DNA of 64,000 nt from a bacterium (GTDB lineage Bacteria; Acidobacteriota; Polarisedimenticolia; Polarisedimenticolales; Polarisedimenticolaceae). A model generated the notes under the pieces. That model was not told the origin of the DNA. It saw only the letters and a list, made by a program, of their open reading frames with translations, and did not search any database. The DNA lies in assembly GCA_024226515.1 (NCBI GenBank), contig JAAELQ010000040.1:31355-95354 (forward strand), given 5' to 3'. Position numbers and translations under genes: made by a program. Below, in pieces: positions 23,741 to 32,989 of the stretch (its first letter is position 1; the number at the start of each line of letters is the position of its first letter).

Positions 23741-25198
23741 GTGGGGGACGGGTTGTTCCGAGTCACGATACCGATCGGTCTTTACGTGCTGCTGCTGGCG
23801 AACTGCGTCCCGTCGACTTCGACGGAGTCTCGAACTGCGCGCGTCGACGTCGCACCGCTGGAGATCGCCGCCTCGACCGAATCGGTGCCGCCTTTCGTCG
23901 GCGAGGCCGTCTCGCGATCGTTCGCGCTGGGCCTGAGAGAATTCGAGGGCGTCGTCGCCAACATGCAGCCGGCGGACGCCTCGAACGAGCCAGCGACCCA
24001 CGTCGTGTCGGGCCGGCTGAACCGCAAGGACGGAATGACGCATGTCGAGCTGAGGCTCGAGGACATCGCATCGGGCTCCGAGCTGTGGTCCGCGACGGCC
24101 TCCGAGACGAACCTCTCGATCGCGGCCTCGGACCTTGCGGCCCAGGTCGCCGACGCCCTCGGACTGCGAGCCGGTGGCCGTTACGACTACAAGGCGGATC
24201 TCTCCGGCGGTGCCGAGATGGCCTCCTCGCCGAGGACGGCCGTTGCGGTGCAGCACTGGCAGATCGGGGATTCGGTGGCGCTCGAATTCGAGTCCGAGCA
24301 ACTCGTGGACGAGTTTCCACAGGAGATCGGTGCGCGGCTGCTGTCCGCGTGGGCCAAGCTGTTCGCCTGGGACCGGAACCCGACGGAAACGAACCTGACC
24401 GTCTTGCGTGAGCGGCTGCGCACGCTGACCGCGCTCGATCCCGACACGCCGTACGACGAGCTGTTTCTGGGCTACGTCTCACGTTCTTCGGGAGCCGTGG
24501 AGCGTGCGGTCAAGCTGTACTCCCAGGTGCTCGTGCGCACCGATCTGACGAACGTGACCCGCGCGTGGGCGTTGCGTCAACGCTCGGTGGCGCATCAGAA
24601 GATGGGACGCACCGAGCAGGCGCTGGAAGACGCGCGGCAGGCGGTGGAGCTGGACCCCGCGAGCGCGGCCAGTCATTTCGCTCTGAGTCGATCGCTGGAG
24701 AGCGTCGAGCGGCTACCGGGCGCGACCGAGGCGGCACAGCATGCACTGGCGCTGAACCCGTCCTGGCGCCAGCATCAGCGGCTCGGACTCGCGCTGTTGA
24801 GGATGAACCGCCTGGATGAGTCGACGCAGTCCCTGGACACCGCTTGTCAGCTCAGCAACAGCCAGGAGGCCTGCGCGAACGTCGCGATCGGTCTGCTGAA
24901 GGCCGGGATGCCCGAGGAGGCGCGCGCCAAGATCGAGTACGCCGCGGGGTTGTCCGGAACGCCGTTCGGCGCGTACAACCAGGCTTGCTACTGGGCCATC
25001 CTCGGCGACGAGCGGCGCGCATTGAGCGCACTGCGCGAGGCGGCGGAGCTCGGCTTCGCCGACGTCATCATCCACACCGACCCCGACTTCGAATCGCTGC
25101 GCGGCAACCCGGAGCTGGAAGCTCTGGTGCGCGACATCGACCAGCGGATCCAGTTCCGTCGCGAGCTGTCGCTGTCGGTATTCCCCTCGCAGTCCTGA
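23741..25198 (+). CDS. Exported tetratricopeptide-repeat protein
   Basis: 485-residue protein. The N-terminus is hydrophobic (IPIGLYVLLLANC) and may be a signal or lipoprotein signal, though Asn before Cys is not a standard lipobox. Residues 30-160 resemble the TolB-N-like domain found in front of TPR arrays (VSGRLNRKDG, DIASGSELWSAT). From about 230 on there are TPR units with the usual Ala/Gly pattern (RSVAHQKMGRTEQALEDARQ, SRSLESVERLPGATEAAQHA, YWAILGDERRALSALREAAE). GTG 23741 is the first start after an in-frame stop at 23714. It probably scaffolds other proteins; it converges on the patatin gene with only 1 bp between stops. Confidence 0.75.
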   Translation: MGDGLFRVTIPIGLYVLLLANCVPSTSTESRTARVDVAPLEIAASTESVPPFVGEAVSRSFALGLREFEGVVANMQPADASNEPATHVVSGRLNRKDGMTHVELRLEDIASGSELWSATASETNLSIAASDLAAQVADALGLRAGGRYDYKADLSGGAEMASSPRTAVAVQHWQIGDSVALEFESEQLVDEFPQEIGARLLSAWAKLFAWDRNPTETNLTVLRERLRTLTALDPDTPYDELFLGYVSRSSGAVERAVKLYSQVLVRTDLTNVTRAWALRQRSVAHQKMGRTEQALEDARQAVELDPASAASHFALSRSLESVERLPGATEAAQHALALNPSWRQHQRLGLALLRMNRLDESTQSLDTACQLSNSQEACANVAIGLLKAGMPEEARAKIEYAAGLSGTPFGAYNQACYWAILGDERRALSALREAAELGFADVIIHTDPDFESLRGNPELEALVRDIDQRIQFRRELSLSVFPSQS

Positions 25199-25199
25199 G

Positions 25200-27419
25200 C
25201 TAGAAGTAGCTGCGGCCGATGCTGAGGTAGACCCTCGAACGATCGCCCTCGGTCAGTCCCCATCCGAGCTGCACCGGGCCGAACACCGTGTCCGCGGCAA
25301 CGAAGATGCTGCCGCCCGTCAACAACGACTTCGCGGTGATCGAGTCGTCCTCGGCGTAGACGTTGCCGGCCTCGACGCTGGCACCGACGTACCAGCCGGG
25401 GCGCAGCAGGGCCAGCGCCCGGCGGTTGAGCTGGTAGTAGTAGATGACCCGGCCCAGGACGTACTCCTCGCCCACCAGTTCCTCGGGTTCGAGCCCGGAC
25501 AGGCGAAAAACGCCGCCCAGAAGAAAACCACGAACCGGTTCCGAGTCTCCGGTTGCCAGGCCGAGCTCGACCGCCGGCACGAACGTGTTCCCTCCGGCGC
25601 TGAACGCCCACGCGGCTCGCAGCTCGACGTCGTTCGACTCCTGATCCGCTCCGAGCCCGTCGAAGCGATTGGTGTAGCGGACCGATCCGCGTCCGCCGCG
25701 CGAGGGGAACGTCGGCTGATCGAGCGTGTCGTAGTCCAGTCGGACGTCCCATGCCGCGGTCTCCGTCGTCACCGGGTCGGTCAATCCCTCGGGCACGATC
25801 ACCTCGCCCCGAGCACTGGATCGTCCCAGGGCCGTGGCGAGTTGCCCCCAGCGACCCAGATTGCGACCGATCGAGAGTTCCAGGCCGTAGTCGTCGAGCA
25901 GCAACTGGGCGACGCGGTCGCCGTCTTGCGTGAGGAATCGTCGCTCCTGGTCGTAGAACACACGGGGCGAGACGAACCAGCGGAGTCGTGAGTCGAGAGG
26001 CTGGAAGAAGTCCACGCTGGCGCCGGCACGCTCCCCGAGGCTGATGTCCGCCCGCCACTCACCGGCGCGCCGGTTGACCGCCAGCCCCTGGAACCGAGCG
26101 GCCAGACCGTATCCGTCGCCGCCCTTGAAGTCGTCCTCGATCTGCAGGCCGAACTGTGCCGAGATCAGTCCGATCGCCTTGCGTCGCGTGTTGATCGCGA
26201 CGATGCAGCCTCCGGCGCTCGGCTCCACGTCGAACGAGATCGCGTCGAAGTAGCCCAGTCCGTACAGCTTCGAGAGGCTGGCGTTGATGCGGTCGATGTC
26301 GAGCGGCTCGCCGATCGGTATGTCGAGCTGCGCGAGGACCAGTCGGTCGTGCACGGGCGAACTGTTGTTCAATCGAACCGCGCCGACGAGGGGCGGTTGG
26401 GCCGCGCCGCGGCGTCGGTCGGCCAGCCACCGATCCCAAGCCTCGCCATCGAGGCCGAGCTCGCTCAGTCGGTCGAGCGCCTCGCGCGCGGCTCGCTCTC
26501 CGATCTCGATCGCCTCGTCCAGGCGGGCGAAGTCGGAGATGCTGATGTCGCCGAGGGGCGGCTCGATCAGGACATCTCCCGCATCGAGCTCGACCTTGGA
26601 GAGCTCCACGTTGTTGGCGGTCAGGATGTCGCTGAGCGTCACGATGATCTCGACGTACGAGTCGGGCAACTCGCCTTCGCCGATCGGCGTGCTGATGTCG
26701 ACGGCGATGATCACGTCCGGTTCGAACTCTGCCGCCACCTCCACCGGGAGGTTGGCAGCAACACCTCCGTCGACGAGCAAGCGGTCCTCGTACCGTACCG
26801 GCGGGAACACTCCGGGAACCGACATGCTGGCACGCATCGCGGTGGCTAGGCTTCCACCGTCGAGCACGACCGGTTGGCCGGTCTGCAGATCGGTGGCGAC
26901 CGCACGGAACGGGATCGGCAGCTCGTCGAAACTCGAGACGTCGCTCCACGAGACCTCGTAGTACTTGAGCAGGTTCTCGAGCGTCTGCGCCTGCAGCAGG
27001 CCCATCGGCAGCTGCGGCTTGCCTTCTCGGAAGTGGAGCTTGTACCGCACCAGGAACTGTGCGTCGTCTTCCTTGCGCCTGTAGTAGCGCTCGTCACGCG
27101 GCGGACGATCGGTGAATGCCGCAATCCAATCCGTCTCGATCAGCGCAGCCTCCAGGTCGTCGGGCCCCATCCCCGCCGCGTAGAGCCCGCCGACGATCGA
27201 CCCCATGCTGGTGCCGACCACCGCGACGACGGGGACCCGCGCCTCCTCGAGAACACGCAGCACGCCGACGTGAGCCGCGGCACGCGCTCCCCCCCCACTG
27301 AGCACGAGCACCACGCGCGGATGCTCCTCACCGGCCAGACACAACCCGCCGCCCGAGGAACCCGCCGCCATCCAGACAGCGAGCCCCAAACCGAACAAAA
27401 GCAAGCGGTTTCCGCCCAT
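25200..27419 (-). CDS. Patatin-like phospholipase with outer-membrane beta-barrel (PlpD-like)
   Basis: 739-residue exported protein joining a patatin domain to a POTRA and a 16-strand-type barrel, the layout of type Vd autotransporters such as PlpD. A signal peptide (LLLFGLGLAVWMAAG) is followed by the patatin core (about 35-330): glycine loop SGGGARAAAHVGV, nucleophile motif GTSMGSIVGG and the dyad Asp in DGGVAANLPVE. The usual GGGxRG reads GGGARA here. A POTRA-like region (about 345-420) contains LSKLYGLGYFDAISFDVEP. The rest shows alternating amphipathic strands and ends in RVYLSIGRSYF with a C-terminal Phe as in outer-membrane proteins. ATG 27419 follows GAGGTGGG. It should hydrolyse lipids at the cell surface. 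Confidence 0.9.
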   Translation of the reverse strand: MGGNRLLLFGLGLAVWMAAGSSGGGLCLAGEEHPRVVLVLSGGGARAAAHVGVLRVLEEARVPVVAVVGTSMGSIVGGLYAAGMGPDDLEAALIETDWIAAFTDRPPRDERYYRRKEDDAQFLVRYKLHFREGKPQLPMGLLQAQTLENLLKYYEVSWSDVSSFDELPIPFRAVATDLQTGQPVVLDGGSLATAMRASMSVPGVFPPVRYEDRLLVDGGVAANLPVEVAAEFEPDVIIAVDISTPIGEGELPDSYVEIIVTLSDILTANNVELSKVELDAGDVLIEPPLGDISISDFARLDEAIEIGERAAREALDRLSELGLDGEAWDRWLADRRRGAAQPPLVGAVRLNNSSPVHDRLVLAQLDIPIGEPLDIDRINASLSKLYGLGYFDAISFDVEPSAGGCIVAINTRRKAIGLISAQFGLQIEDDFKGGDGYGLAARFQGLAVNRRAGEWRADISLGERAGASVDFFQPLDSRLRWFVSPRVFYDQERRFLTQDGDRVAQLLLDDYGLELSIGRNLGRWGQLATALGRSSARGEVIVPEGLTDPVTTETAAWDVRLDYDTLDQPTFPSRGGRGSVRYTNRFDGLGADQESNDVELRAAWAFSAGGNTFVPAVELGLATGDSEPVRGFLLGGVFRLSGLEPEELVGEEYVLGRVIYYYQLNRRALALLRPGWYVGASVEAGNVYAEDDSITAKSLLTGGSIFVAADTVFGPVQLGWGLTEGDRSRVYLSIGRSYF

Positions 27420-27471
27420 CAACCCACCTCGACGAGCCGCACCCCGGCGCCCCCAGGCAGTGTAGCCCAGC

Positions 27472-27488
27472 CCGACCCAGGTTGATTT
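27472..27488. repeat. 17-bp intergenic repeat, copy 1
   Basis: CCGACCCAGGTTGATTT, identical to 51532-51548. It lies 7 bp beyond the stop codon of the minus-strand gene 27496-30744. GACCC pairs with GGGTC at 27492-27496, giving a weak stem in this copy. Confidence 0.5.
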
Positions 27489-27495
27489 CGGGGGG

Positions 27496-30400
27496 TCAGT
27501 CGAGGCTTTCGCCGGTCGCTCCGTCGGTCGCGGTGACGAAGTAATAGAAGAGTTCGCCTTGCGACGGTGCGACCGGGTCTTGCAGGCTCGTCGCCGTCGG
27601 GCGGTCGAGGAGGTAGGTGTCGTCGGGGATCGGGTGGGTCGTCATGAAGTCGGCCGCGGCGGCGCGGCGGACCTTGTAGTCGACGGCGTGCAGGGCGGCG
27701 GCCCAGCGCAGCGTGCCGGCGGCGTCGACGTACAACGAGTCGCCGACGTTGCCGAGGTCCAGGCAGGGGGGCTCGGGCGGCCCCACCGCGTTCTGTGGGT
27801 CGGGCGCGGCGAGCACGGAGAAATCGGCGGAGTTGTCGTTCGAGTCGGTTCCGTTGCCGCACAACGGTTCCTGCGCACCGGGGAGGCGTTCGATCGTCTC
27901 GCCGGCTGGCGGAGCCGGCGCCGCCGCGGTCTCCGGACAGTCGCCGGTGCCGTAGCCGACCCTGTCGACGATCGACGCATCGATGCACGAAGTCAGGTTG
28001 GCGGTCGAGTCGACCACGAACACGTGTCCGCCGCTTCCGCCCATCAGGAACTGCGTCCACGTTGCGTCGGGAGTCGGCCCACCGCTGTACTCCGGGCGGG
28101 CCAGCAGGAAGAACCCGTGCGCCGGGATAGAGGTGTCGGGCAGATCCACGCGCAGGAACGTCGAACCTCCCGCGCTCTTGTACTGCACGCTCAGGCCGTC
28201 CAGGTCGATCGGAGCCGCGGTCGGGTTGTGCAGCTCGATGAACTCGTCGTTCTGATCCAGCGTGCCGCGCGTGCGCAATTCGCTGACGACCAGGTGATCG
28301 GTCGGCGTCCCGCCGCCTCCACCGGTCACGCCCGTCGTCGCGCCGGCCGTCACCGAGACCTGCGAGCGGTTGCCCACCTCATCGACGACCTGCAGCGCGA
28401 AGTAGTACGTCGAGTTCGGCACGAGTCCGGAGACGTCCCAGGCCTCCGGGCTACCCGCGGCCTGAGGCGCCGGAGCTCCGGCGAGCGGGCTCGCCGCGAG
28501 AAACGCAGCCTCGTCCGTGATCGGTGCGGCCGCGACCCTCACGTCATAGGCCGCGGCGATCCCCGACTCGGCGTCGTCCCCCGTCGCGGTCCACGTCAAA
28601 CGGATCGCGACGTCGGACAGCGGTTCGGCGAAGAGGTCGTCGACGGTGCCCGGGGGCACGTCGTCCGGGCCGGGCGGGATCGCGTCGTAGTACAACTCGA
28701 GGAACTCATTGGCAAACGCGGCCGCGTCGCCGGCCTCGTTGATGACGACTCCGACTCCGGCGCCGGCACCGGCTCCGCCGCCCGGAGTCCCCGCGCTCGA
28801 CGCGAGAACGAGCCACGAGGCCGGATCTCCCGCCGGCGCGTCCGGCGCGATGCGTTGCATCGACTGCCCGGACGACATCGCGATCGTCGTGCCGTCCACG
28901 ATCGCGCCCAGCTCGTCCTCGAGCCGGAACGACTCGCCGCCGTTGATGAACGGGAACACGCCCTCGCTGTCGACGTACACGGTCCCGGGAGGCAGCGCGC
29001 CCCACTCCGCCTCGAACGCTGCGCGCGAGGCATCGCGGCCCAGCACCAGGTAGCCGCCACCGGGAACCGCGGTCCCCGGAGGGAAGACGAAACTCTGCGA
29101 AGAGTCGAACTGCAGCACGCTCCACCCCGAAACGTCCAGCTCGGGCGGCAGCGTGTCGAACATCAGGTCTCCACTCTGCACCGGGCCGTTGCCGCACTCG
29201 TCGTAGCTCGACGCCTCGTAGTGATACTGCGTCTCGGGAGACAACCCGGTCAGCAGCACCTCGTGCTCGACGGCCGGCCCTGCAACGGTCTCGACGCCTC
29301 CGTAGGACGGGGTCGATCCGAAGTCGACCCGCGCGTCCGCGGGCTCGCTCGTGGTCCACGCGACCGTCGCCGTCGTTGCGCCGATATCGACGACGTGCGG
29401 CCCCGACGTGATCGTCGGCGGCGCGGCGGGCGACGTGACGAACGTCGCATCCGCCGTGGGCAGCGAGCTGTTGCCGGCGGAATCCGTGCTGGTCACGCTG
29501 TAGTGATACAGCGATTCGGGAACCAGTCCGATCAACGTGACGTCGTGCGACACGGTCGGCACGGGGTCGAGCTCGGAGGAACCGTACGCGGCGCTCGGTC
29601 CGAACGCGACCGCGCTGTCCGCCGGTTCGTCGGTCTCCCAGGTAATCGATGCGCTGCAATCCGCGGCCGTCACCGACGGAACCGTCGTTATCGTAGGTGC
29701 CGTCGTGTCGTCTCCGGCGAGCCACTCCACGGCGTTGAGGTGAATCTCGCGATTGGCCACACCGCCCGAGGCCTGATCCCAGCCCAGGTAGAGCGTGTCG
29801 CCCGTGTCCCCGCTGCCGTCGTCGGCCGGAGACGAATCGCCGATACAGGCGATTCGCCCGCTGCCGTAGGCGGCGGTGGCGAACGTCACCCGCGTCGTTC
29901 CGCCTGAGGGCACGTCGGTCTTCCACACGTGCGCCGTCACGCTCGGGTTCGCGGCGGGATCGATCGTCATCGCCGTCGAGCCGAACAAACCGAGCCCACC
30001 CGTTCCGTCGCCGTGCGGACCGTGCAGGATCGGGTCCGACGGATCGGCGGCGACGTTGTCGTTTACCGCGTCGGTGAACCAGTAGTCCGCCGAGGTCATC
30101 GCCGAGATCTCCTCGACGTTGAAGACGACGCCGAACAGGCCGAAGTCGGTGATCTGCCCCCCGGTTATCACCACGCCCATCAGGTCGTTGAGAATGTGCG
30201 GGCTGTCGTGTCCGTCGCAGTCGCGGTCCGAAGTCTGGTGGTCCGCGATGAGGAACAGGCCTCCGCCGGCGGCAACGAAGTCCAGGATCGCGCTCGCCTC
30301 CGACGGCGAGAAGGGTCGGTTCGGCTCGGGCAGGACGAACACGGAGTAGTTCTGCAGGTCCTGTGGGTTCGACGGGTTACCGAAGGAGATCTCCGCCCCC

Positions 30401-30744
30401 TCCGGCAAGCTCTCGACGCCGAAGCCGATCTGAACCAGATCGACCCCGAAGGCCGAGATGGCCCCGGTCCAGTACGACTCGTCGGTCGAGGCGTCGATTC
30501 CGGACGCCGGCGGAGTGGGAAAGCGCTGCGCCCGGCTCTCGTCCTCGAAGTTGGAGGGACCGCACGGATAGTGCTCCTGGTTGGCATCGAACAGATCGGC
30601 GTCGACGATCCAGTCGGCGTTTCCGGCGTTCTCGCGGTGCGACGCGTCGAACAGCACGGTCCCCTGCCCGGCCGACGGCGGGATCGAGAGCACCAGCCAG
30701 ACGGCGGCAACCGCCCACCAGGCGTGTGACCGAAAAAGAAGCAT
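27496..30744 (-). CDS. Large exported lamin-tail/fibronectin III protein with N-terminal GATase-like domain
   Basis: 1082-residue secreted protein. After the signal peptide (MLLFRSHAWWAVAAVWLVLS...) comes a domain of about 280 residues resembling DUF4350/glutamine-amidotransferase-like folds (LFDASHRENAG, VLPEPNRPFSPSEA, AAGGGLFLIADHQ, FATAAYGSGRIACIGDSSP). Fibronectin III-like modules follow (ITWETDEPADSAVAFG, VAWTTSEPADARVDFG). Two lamin-tail-like domains appear (WSVLQFDSSQSFVFPPGT; LRTRGTLDQNDEFIELHNP). The end repeats a fibronectin III-like unit. The open frame continues far upstream of the ATG at 30744 but that part is antisense to other genes. Probably a surface or extracellular glycan- or nucleic-acid-handling protein; the activity is unknown. 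Confidence 0.8.
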   Translation of the reverse strand: MLLFRSHAWWAVAAVWLVLSIPPSAGQGTVLFDASHRENAGNADWIVDADLFDANQEHYPCGPSNFEDESRAQRFPTPPASGIDASTDESYWTGAISAFGVDLVQIGFGVESLPEGAEISFGNPSNPQDLQNYSVFVLPEPNRPFSPSEASAILDFVAAGGGLFLIADHQTSDRDCDGHDSPHILNDLMGVVITGGQITDFGLFGVVFNVEEISAMTSADYWFTDAVNDNVAADPSDPILHGPHGDGTGGLGLFGSTAMTIDPAANPSVTAHVWKTDVPSGGTTRVTFATAAYGSGRIACIGDSSPADDGSGDTGDTLYLGWDQASGGVANREIHLNAVEWLAGDDTTAPTITTVPSVTAADCSASITWETDEPADSAVAFGPSAAYGSSELDPVPTVSHDVTLIGLVPESLYHYSVTSTDSAGNSSLPTADATFVTSPAAPPTITSGPHVVDIGATTATVAWTTSEPADARVDFGSTPSYGGVETVAGPAVEHEVLLTGLSPETQYHYEASSYDECGNGPVQSGDLMFDTLPPELDVSGWSVLQFDSSQSFVFPPGTAVPGGGYLVLGRDASRAAFEAEWGALPPGTVYVDSEGVFPFINGGESFRLEDELGAIVDGTTIAMSSGQSMQRIAPDAPAGDPASWLVLASSAGTPGGGAGAGAGVGVVINEAGDAAAFANEFLELYYDAIPPGPDDVPPGTVDDLFAEPLSDVAIRLTWTATGDDAESGIAAAYDVRVAAAPITDEAAFLAASPLAGAPAPQAAGSPEAWDVSGLVPNSTYYFALQVVDEVGNRSQVSVTAGATTGVTGGGGGTPTDHLVVSELRTRGTLDQNDEFIELHNPTAAPIDLDGLSVQYKSAGGSTFLRVDLPDTSIPAHGFFLLARPEYSGGPTPDATWTQFLMGGSGGHVFVVDSTANLTSCIDASIVDRVGYGTGDCPETAAAPAPPAGETIERLPGAQEPLCGNGTDSNDNSADFSVLAAPDPQNAVGPPEPPCLDLGNVGDSLYVDAAGTLRWAAALHAVDYKVRRAAAADFMTTHPIPDDTYLLDRPTATSLQDPVAPSQGELFYYFVTATDGATGESLD

Positions 30745-30846
30745 CGCGCAGGAATATACGAAGAATCTCGCAAATGCTCGGATTTCTCGACCTTGCCCCG
30801 GAGACCGGTCGGGGCCTAGATTGCCGAGAGGGAGGCGGTTTTGAGC

Positions 30847-31662
30847 ATGGAGTCGGACTCGGCAACGGTGGTTTGCACGACGCGCAAGATCCGCGTCGAC
30901 GTTCCGCTGCTGGTCAGCCTCTCCACGAACGTGCTGACGGTTCGTGAGTTCACGGTCAACCTGTCGATCGGCGGGATGTTCATCCCGACCGAGCTCGAGA
31001 TCGAGGTCGACAGCATCGCCACGCTGAAGTTCCACGTCGGTCAGTTCGAGGAACCGTTCACCATCCGCGCGCGCGTCGTCCACAGCGTGACTCCGGAAGA
31101 CGCGACCGCAGAACGCCCCGCCGGCATCGGCGTCGAACTGCTCGACCTCGACGATGAGGGCCGGGACACCCTCGAGAGTATCGTCGAGGGCGGCAAGGCC
31201 TGCTCGATCGTGGAGTCGATCCGGCGTAGCGCCCGCGGCAACGGCGTGACCCTGCTGCAGATCCTCCGGACACGCCCGGTCGGCCAGAAGGTCATGCTGG
31301 CCAGGATCGCCAACAGCGTGGAGATCGACGCGCTGATCCGCGACGGCAACGCGAGCGTGATCGAGAGGCTGCTCGACTCTCCGCGATTGAACCCGAACCA
31401 GGTGGCGACGATCCTGCGCAACCGCACCCTGCCCAGCAAGGTGGTCGGCCTCGTCCGCAACGAGCCGCGCTGGCTCGACCACGACGAGGCCGTCTACCTG
31501 TTCTGCAGCCATCCTCGTGCCCTGCTCCAGGACGTGAAGGAAGAGCTGACCAGGTTGACGCCGCCGCGGCTGCAACAGCTCGCCCGCGACATGAACATCA
31601 ACCCGCAGATCCGCGCCGCGGCGAAGCAGGCTGCCGCAAAGCGTGGCATCCGCATCGCCTGA
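30847..31662 (+). CDS. PilZ domain protein
   Basis: About 271 residues. The N-terminal 100 residues form a PilZ domain, expected to bind cyclic di-GMP: the basic motif TTRKIRVDVP and the second motif NLSIGGMFIP match RxxxR and [D/N]xSxxG. The C-terminal 170 residues are helical and of unknown function (SIVESIRRSARGNGVTLL, NPNQVATILRNRTLPSKVV). The start is ambiguous: TTG 30841 has GGAGG at ideal spacing, ATG 30847 is 11 bases from it; ATG is reported. It precedes a glycosyltransferase gene by 39 bp, so cyclic di-GMP may influence surface polysaccharide or motility. Confidence 0.85.
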   Translation: MESDSATVVCTTRKIRVDVPLLVSLSTNVLTVREFTVNLSIGGMFIPTELEIEVDSIATLKFHVGQFEEPFTIRARVVHSVTPEDATAERPAGIGVELLDLDDEGRDTLESIVEGGKACSIVESIRRSARGNGVTLLQILRTRPVGQKVMLARIANSVEIDALIRDGNASVIERLLDSPRLNPNQVATILRNRTLPSKVVGLVRNEPRWLDHDEAVYLFCSHPRALLQDVKEELTRLTPPRLQQLARDMNINPQIRAAAKQAAAKRGIRIA

Positions 31663-31701
31663 CCCTCCGTAGCCTCGGCGAAGGAGGGTAGAATCCCGCG
31701 C

Positions 31702-32931
31702 ATGTCTCGCGGCTCGGTACTGCACGTGTTGACCCAGCGCCCCGGTCGCACGGGAAGCGGCGTCACGCTCGACGCCCTCGTCCGTCAGGCTGCGCGCGCC
31801 GACTGGGATCAACGAGTCGTCGTCGGCATACCGGCCGGCGAGACGCCCGGCGTCGGCGGGCTGGCCCAGGAGCGGATCTTCCCGCTCGTCTTCGAGACGC
31901 CGCAGCTGGAGTTCCCCGTGCCGGGGATGAGCGACGTCATGCCGTACCCCAGCACCGTCTTCTCGCGCATGACGCCCGGGCAGCTCGAGGCGTACCGCGC
32001 CGCCTGGCGTCGCCATCTGACGTCGGTGCTGGACCGGTTCCGCCCGGACGTGATCCACGCACACCACGTCTGGCTCGTCGGAGCGCTGCTGAAGGAGATC
32101 GCGCCCGGTATCCCCGTCGTCAATCATTGCCACGCGACGGGACTGCGCCAGATGGAGCTGTGCCCGCACCTCGAGGACGAAGTGAGGGCGGGCTGCGCGC
32201 GCAACGACCGGTTCGTCGTGCTGCACGGCGGGCACGCCGAGCTGCTGCGCGACGTGCTCGGTGTTTCCGGCGAGCGTGTGAGCGTGATCGGCGCCGGCTA
32301 TCGAGACGATCTGTTTCACACACGGGGACGCGCGAGCGAACGCGAAGCGCGACTGATCTACATCGGCAAGTACGCCGCGGCCAAGGGACTACCGTGGCTG
32401 CTCGACGCGTTCGAGCTGCTTCGCGACCGCCGGCCGGGCCTCGAGCTGCACGTGGCGGGCAGCGGCGCCGGCGACGAGGCGGACGCGCTTGCGCGACGCA
32501 TGCGAGACACCGCGGGGGTCGTGCTGCACGGTGCCGTCGATCAACCGAGCCTTGCCGACCTGCTGCGCCGCTGCTCCGTCTGCGCTCTCCCCTCGTTCTA
32601 CGAGGGTCTGCCGCTGGTGCTGGTCGAGGCGCTGGCCTGCGGATGCCGCCTGGTGGCGACCGAGCTACCCGGCGTGAACGAGGAGCTGGCTCCACACGTC
32701 GGCTCCGCCCTCGAGGCCGTGCCGCTGCCTCGTCGAACCGACGTCGATCGCCCGGTCGCCGATGACCTGCCGCGGTTCACCGAGAATCTGCATGCGGCTC
32801 TCGAACGCGCTCTCGAGCGCGATCGGCGGGATCCGTCGTTCGAGCCACCGCAAGAGGCGTTGAGCAGGTTCTCCTGGTCCGCCGTCTTCGAGCGTGTCGA
32901 GCGAGTCTGGCTCGAGCTCGCCGGCGATTGA
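31702..32931 (+). CDS. Family 4 glycosyltransferase
   Basis: 409-residue GT-B glycosyltransferase. The N-terminal acceptor domain starts GSVLHVLTQRPGRTGSGV and contains RPDVIHAHHVWLVGALL. The C-terminal nucleotide-sugar domain has IYIGKYAAAKGLPWLLDAF, GAVDQPSLADLLRRCSV and the EX7E motif in SFYEGLPLVLVEALACG. It should transfer a sugar from a nucleotide donor in the cytoplasm, for an extracellular polysaccharide or glycolipid. It follows the PilZ gene in the same direction. A second, only distantly similar family 4 enzyme is encoded at 41916-43076. Confidence 0.9.
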   Translation: MSRGSVLHVLTQRPGRTGSGVTLDALVRQAARADWDQRVVVGIPAGETPGVGGLAQERIFPLVFETPQLEFPVPGMSDVMPYPSTVFSRMTPGQLEAYRAAWRRHLTSVLDRFRPDVIHAHHVWLVGALLKEIAPGIPVVNHCHATGLRQMELCPHLEDEVRAGCARNDRFVVLHGGHAELLRDVLGVSGERVSVIGAGYRDDLFHTRGRASEREARLIYIGKYAAAKGLPWLLDAFELLRDRRPGLELHVAGSGAGDEADALARRMRDTAGVVLHGAVDQPSLADLLRRCSVCALPSFYEGLPLVLVEALACGCRLVATELPGVNEELAPHVGSALEAVPLPRRTDVDRPVADDLPRFTENLHAALERALERDRRDPSFEPPQEALSRFSWSAVFERVERVWLELAGD

Positions 32932-32989
32932 CTCCGGCGGCTCGGGAACCTAAATTTTCCGGGCTGAACCCTAGTCGAGGTGTGCGCAC

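Noticed and set aside
30745..32319. The minus-strand frame of the lamin-tail protein continues another 1.5 kb upstream.
   Set aside because: That part is antisense to the PilZ and glycosyltransferase genes and has no recognisable domain; a signal peptide starts at 30744.
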